Shown here piece after piece: positions 63,665-64,000 of a stretch of DNA of 64,000 nucleotides. The stretch is taken from assembly GCA_016793925.1 (NCBI GenBank), contig JAEULH010000010.1:17633-81632 (forward strand), given 5' to 3'. A program made the translations under genes and the position numbers. This DNA comes from Rhodospirillales bacterium. Lineage in GTDB: Bacteria; Pseudomonadota; Alphaproteobacteria; Rhodospirillales; Defluviicoccaceae. How positions within the stretch are numbered: position 1 is the first letter of the stretch; every line of letters begins with the position of its first letter. The notes below the pieces were generated by a model that was given only the letters and a program-made list of their open reading frames with translations, searched no databases and had not been told where the DNA came from.

Positions 63665-64000
63665 CTAGGCGCGCACCGCTTCCGCGGCCTCGCGGGGCCG
63701 GCCGAGCGCCCGCAGCGCGGTGGCGACGATATGCGCGGCGCTGAGCCCGGCCTGCTCGTACTGCAGCTCCGGCTTGTCCTGGTCGATGAACACATCGGGC
63801 AGGGTCATCGGCCGCACCTTGACCCCGCCTTCGAGCAGCCCATCGATCGCCATGAACTGCAGCACGTGGCCGGCGAAGCCGCCGGCGGAGCCTTCCTCGA
63901 TGGTCAGCAGAACCTGGTGCTCGCGCGAGAGGCGGCGGATCAGATCCTCGTCGAGCGGCTTGGCGAAGCGGGCGTCGGCGACGGTGGTCGACAGGCCGCG
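63665..64000 (-). CDS. dxs: 1-deoxy-D-xylulose-5-phosphate synthase, C-terminal part (cut by window end)
   Basis: Only the last 111 codons are in the window. The reading frame is open to the right edge, and the sequence [35 protein letters not shown] is the DXS C-terminal domain (transketolase C-like). DXS makes the first intermediate of the non-mevalonate isoprenoid pathway using thiamine diphosphate. It is followed by tlyA, with 5 nt between. The N-terminus lies outside. Confidence 0.93.
   Translation of the reverse strand, partial: RGLSTTVADARFAKPLDEDLIRRLSREHQVLLTIEEGSAGGFAGHVLQFMAIDGLLEGGVKVRPMTLPDVFIDQDKPELQYEQAGLSAAHIVATALRALGRPREAAEAVRA

Overview
The window is a high-GC bacterial chromosome segment, very probably from an alphaproteobacterium of the Rhodospirillales type. 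The evidence is a methionine synthase split into two adjacent genes, an Usg-family protein, a DUF1289 protein, a CtrA-like box in front of flagellar genes, two FabI enoyl-ACP reductases, and a MaoC-phosphotransacylase / acetate kinase / FabI block. I cannot fix the genus. Genes are dense, many start codons overlap the preceding stop by four bases, and GTG starts are common. I see no insertion sequence, prophage, CRISPR array or rRNA operon. One tRNA gene, tRNA-Gln(CTG), is present.

Layout. 0-4.8 kb: split metH and an unusual OmpA-family outer membrane protein. 5-8.6 kb: small unknown genes, a fliO-fliP flagellar export block and rlmE. 8.7-12.8 kb: tRNA-Gln, a propeller-like protein, an SNase-type nuclease, an N-terminally extended RadC and a secreted fasciclin protein. 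12.9-19.7 kb: a DSF (diffusible signal factor) quorum-sensing locus with an RpfC-like hybrid kinase, an RpfF-like synthase and a REC-PAS-PAS-GGDEF-EAL regulator. 19.8-23.3 kb: small conserved genes, a Nudix protein and a GAF-adenylate cyclase. 23.5-38.8 kb: two Pat-like acyl-CoA-synthetase/GNAT proteins, a type I secretion ABC/HlyD pair, a metallo-beta-lactamase-fold hydrolase, a SAM hydrolase, usg, a gamma-carbonic anhydrase, and the MaoC-Ptb/AckA/FabI operon. 38.8-45.3 kb: a PIN-domain toxin-antitoxin pair, MlaA with an esterase-like lipoprotein, NhaA and a phosphofructokinase. 45.4-51.8 kb: a tightly overlapped seven-gene operon combining a MotA/TolQ/ExbB channel subunit, two proteins that join a MotB/ExbD-like membrane anchor to a VWA domain, two FHA proteins, a membrane Ser/Thr kinase with a beta-helix ectodomain and a surface-antigen-like protein. 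52-64 kb: housekeeping and stress genes (SlyB-like lipoprotein, SDR, Usp, APH/AAA kinase, CDF transporter, pdxH, cbpA-cbpM, fabI, aroC, AhpD-like protein, alpha/beta hydrolase, tlyA, dxs).

Two regions stand out as systems. The Rpf locus looks like a complete DSF signalling module, but with a diguanylate cyclase carrying a degraded EAL domain where Xanthomonas has the HD-GYP regulator RpfG. The 45.4-51.8 kb operon looks like an ion-driven stator-type complex whose peptidoglycan-binding OmpA domain has been replaced by VWA domains and which is wired to Thr phosphorylation (kinase plus FHA readers); I do not recognise it as a described system. A third theme is acyl-phosphate/acyl-CoA metabolism next to two lysine-acetyltransferase-like proteins. 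Two genes (PIN toxin, APH/AAA kinase) appear to need non-canonical start codons (CTG, ATT) to keep their conserved N-termini, and two others have a -10-like box exactly 8 nt before ATG, as expected of leaderless transcripts.
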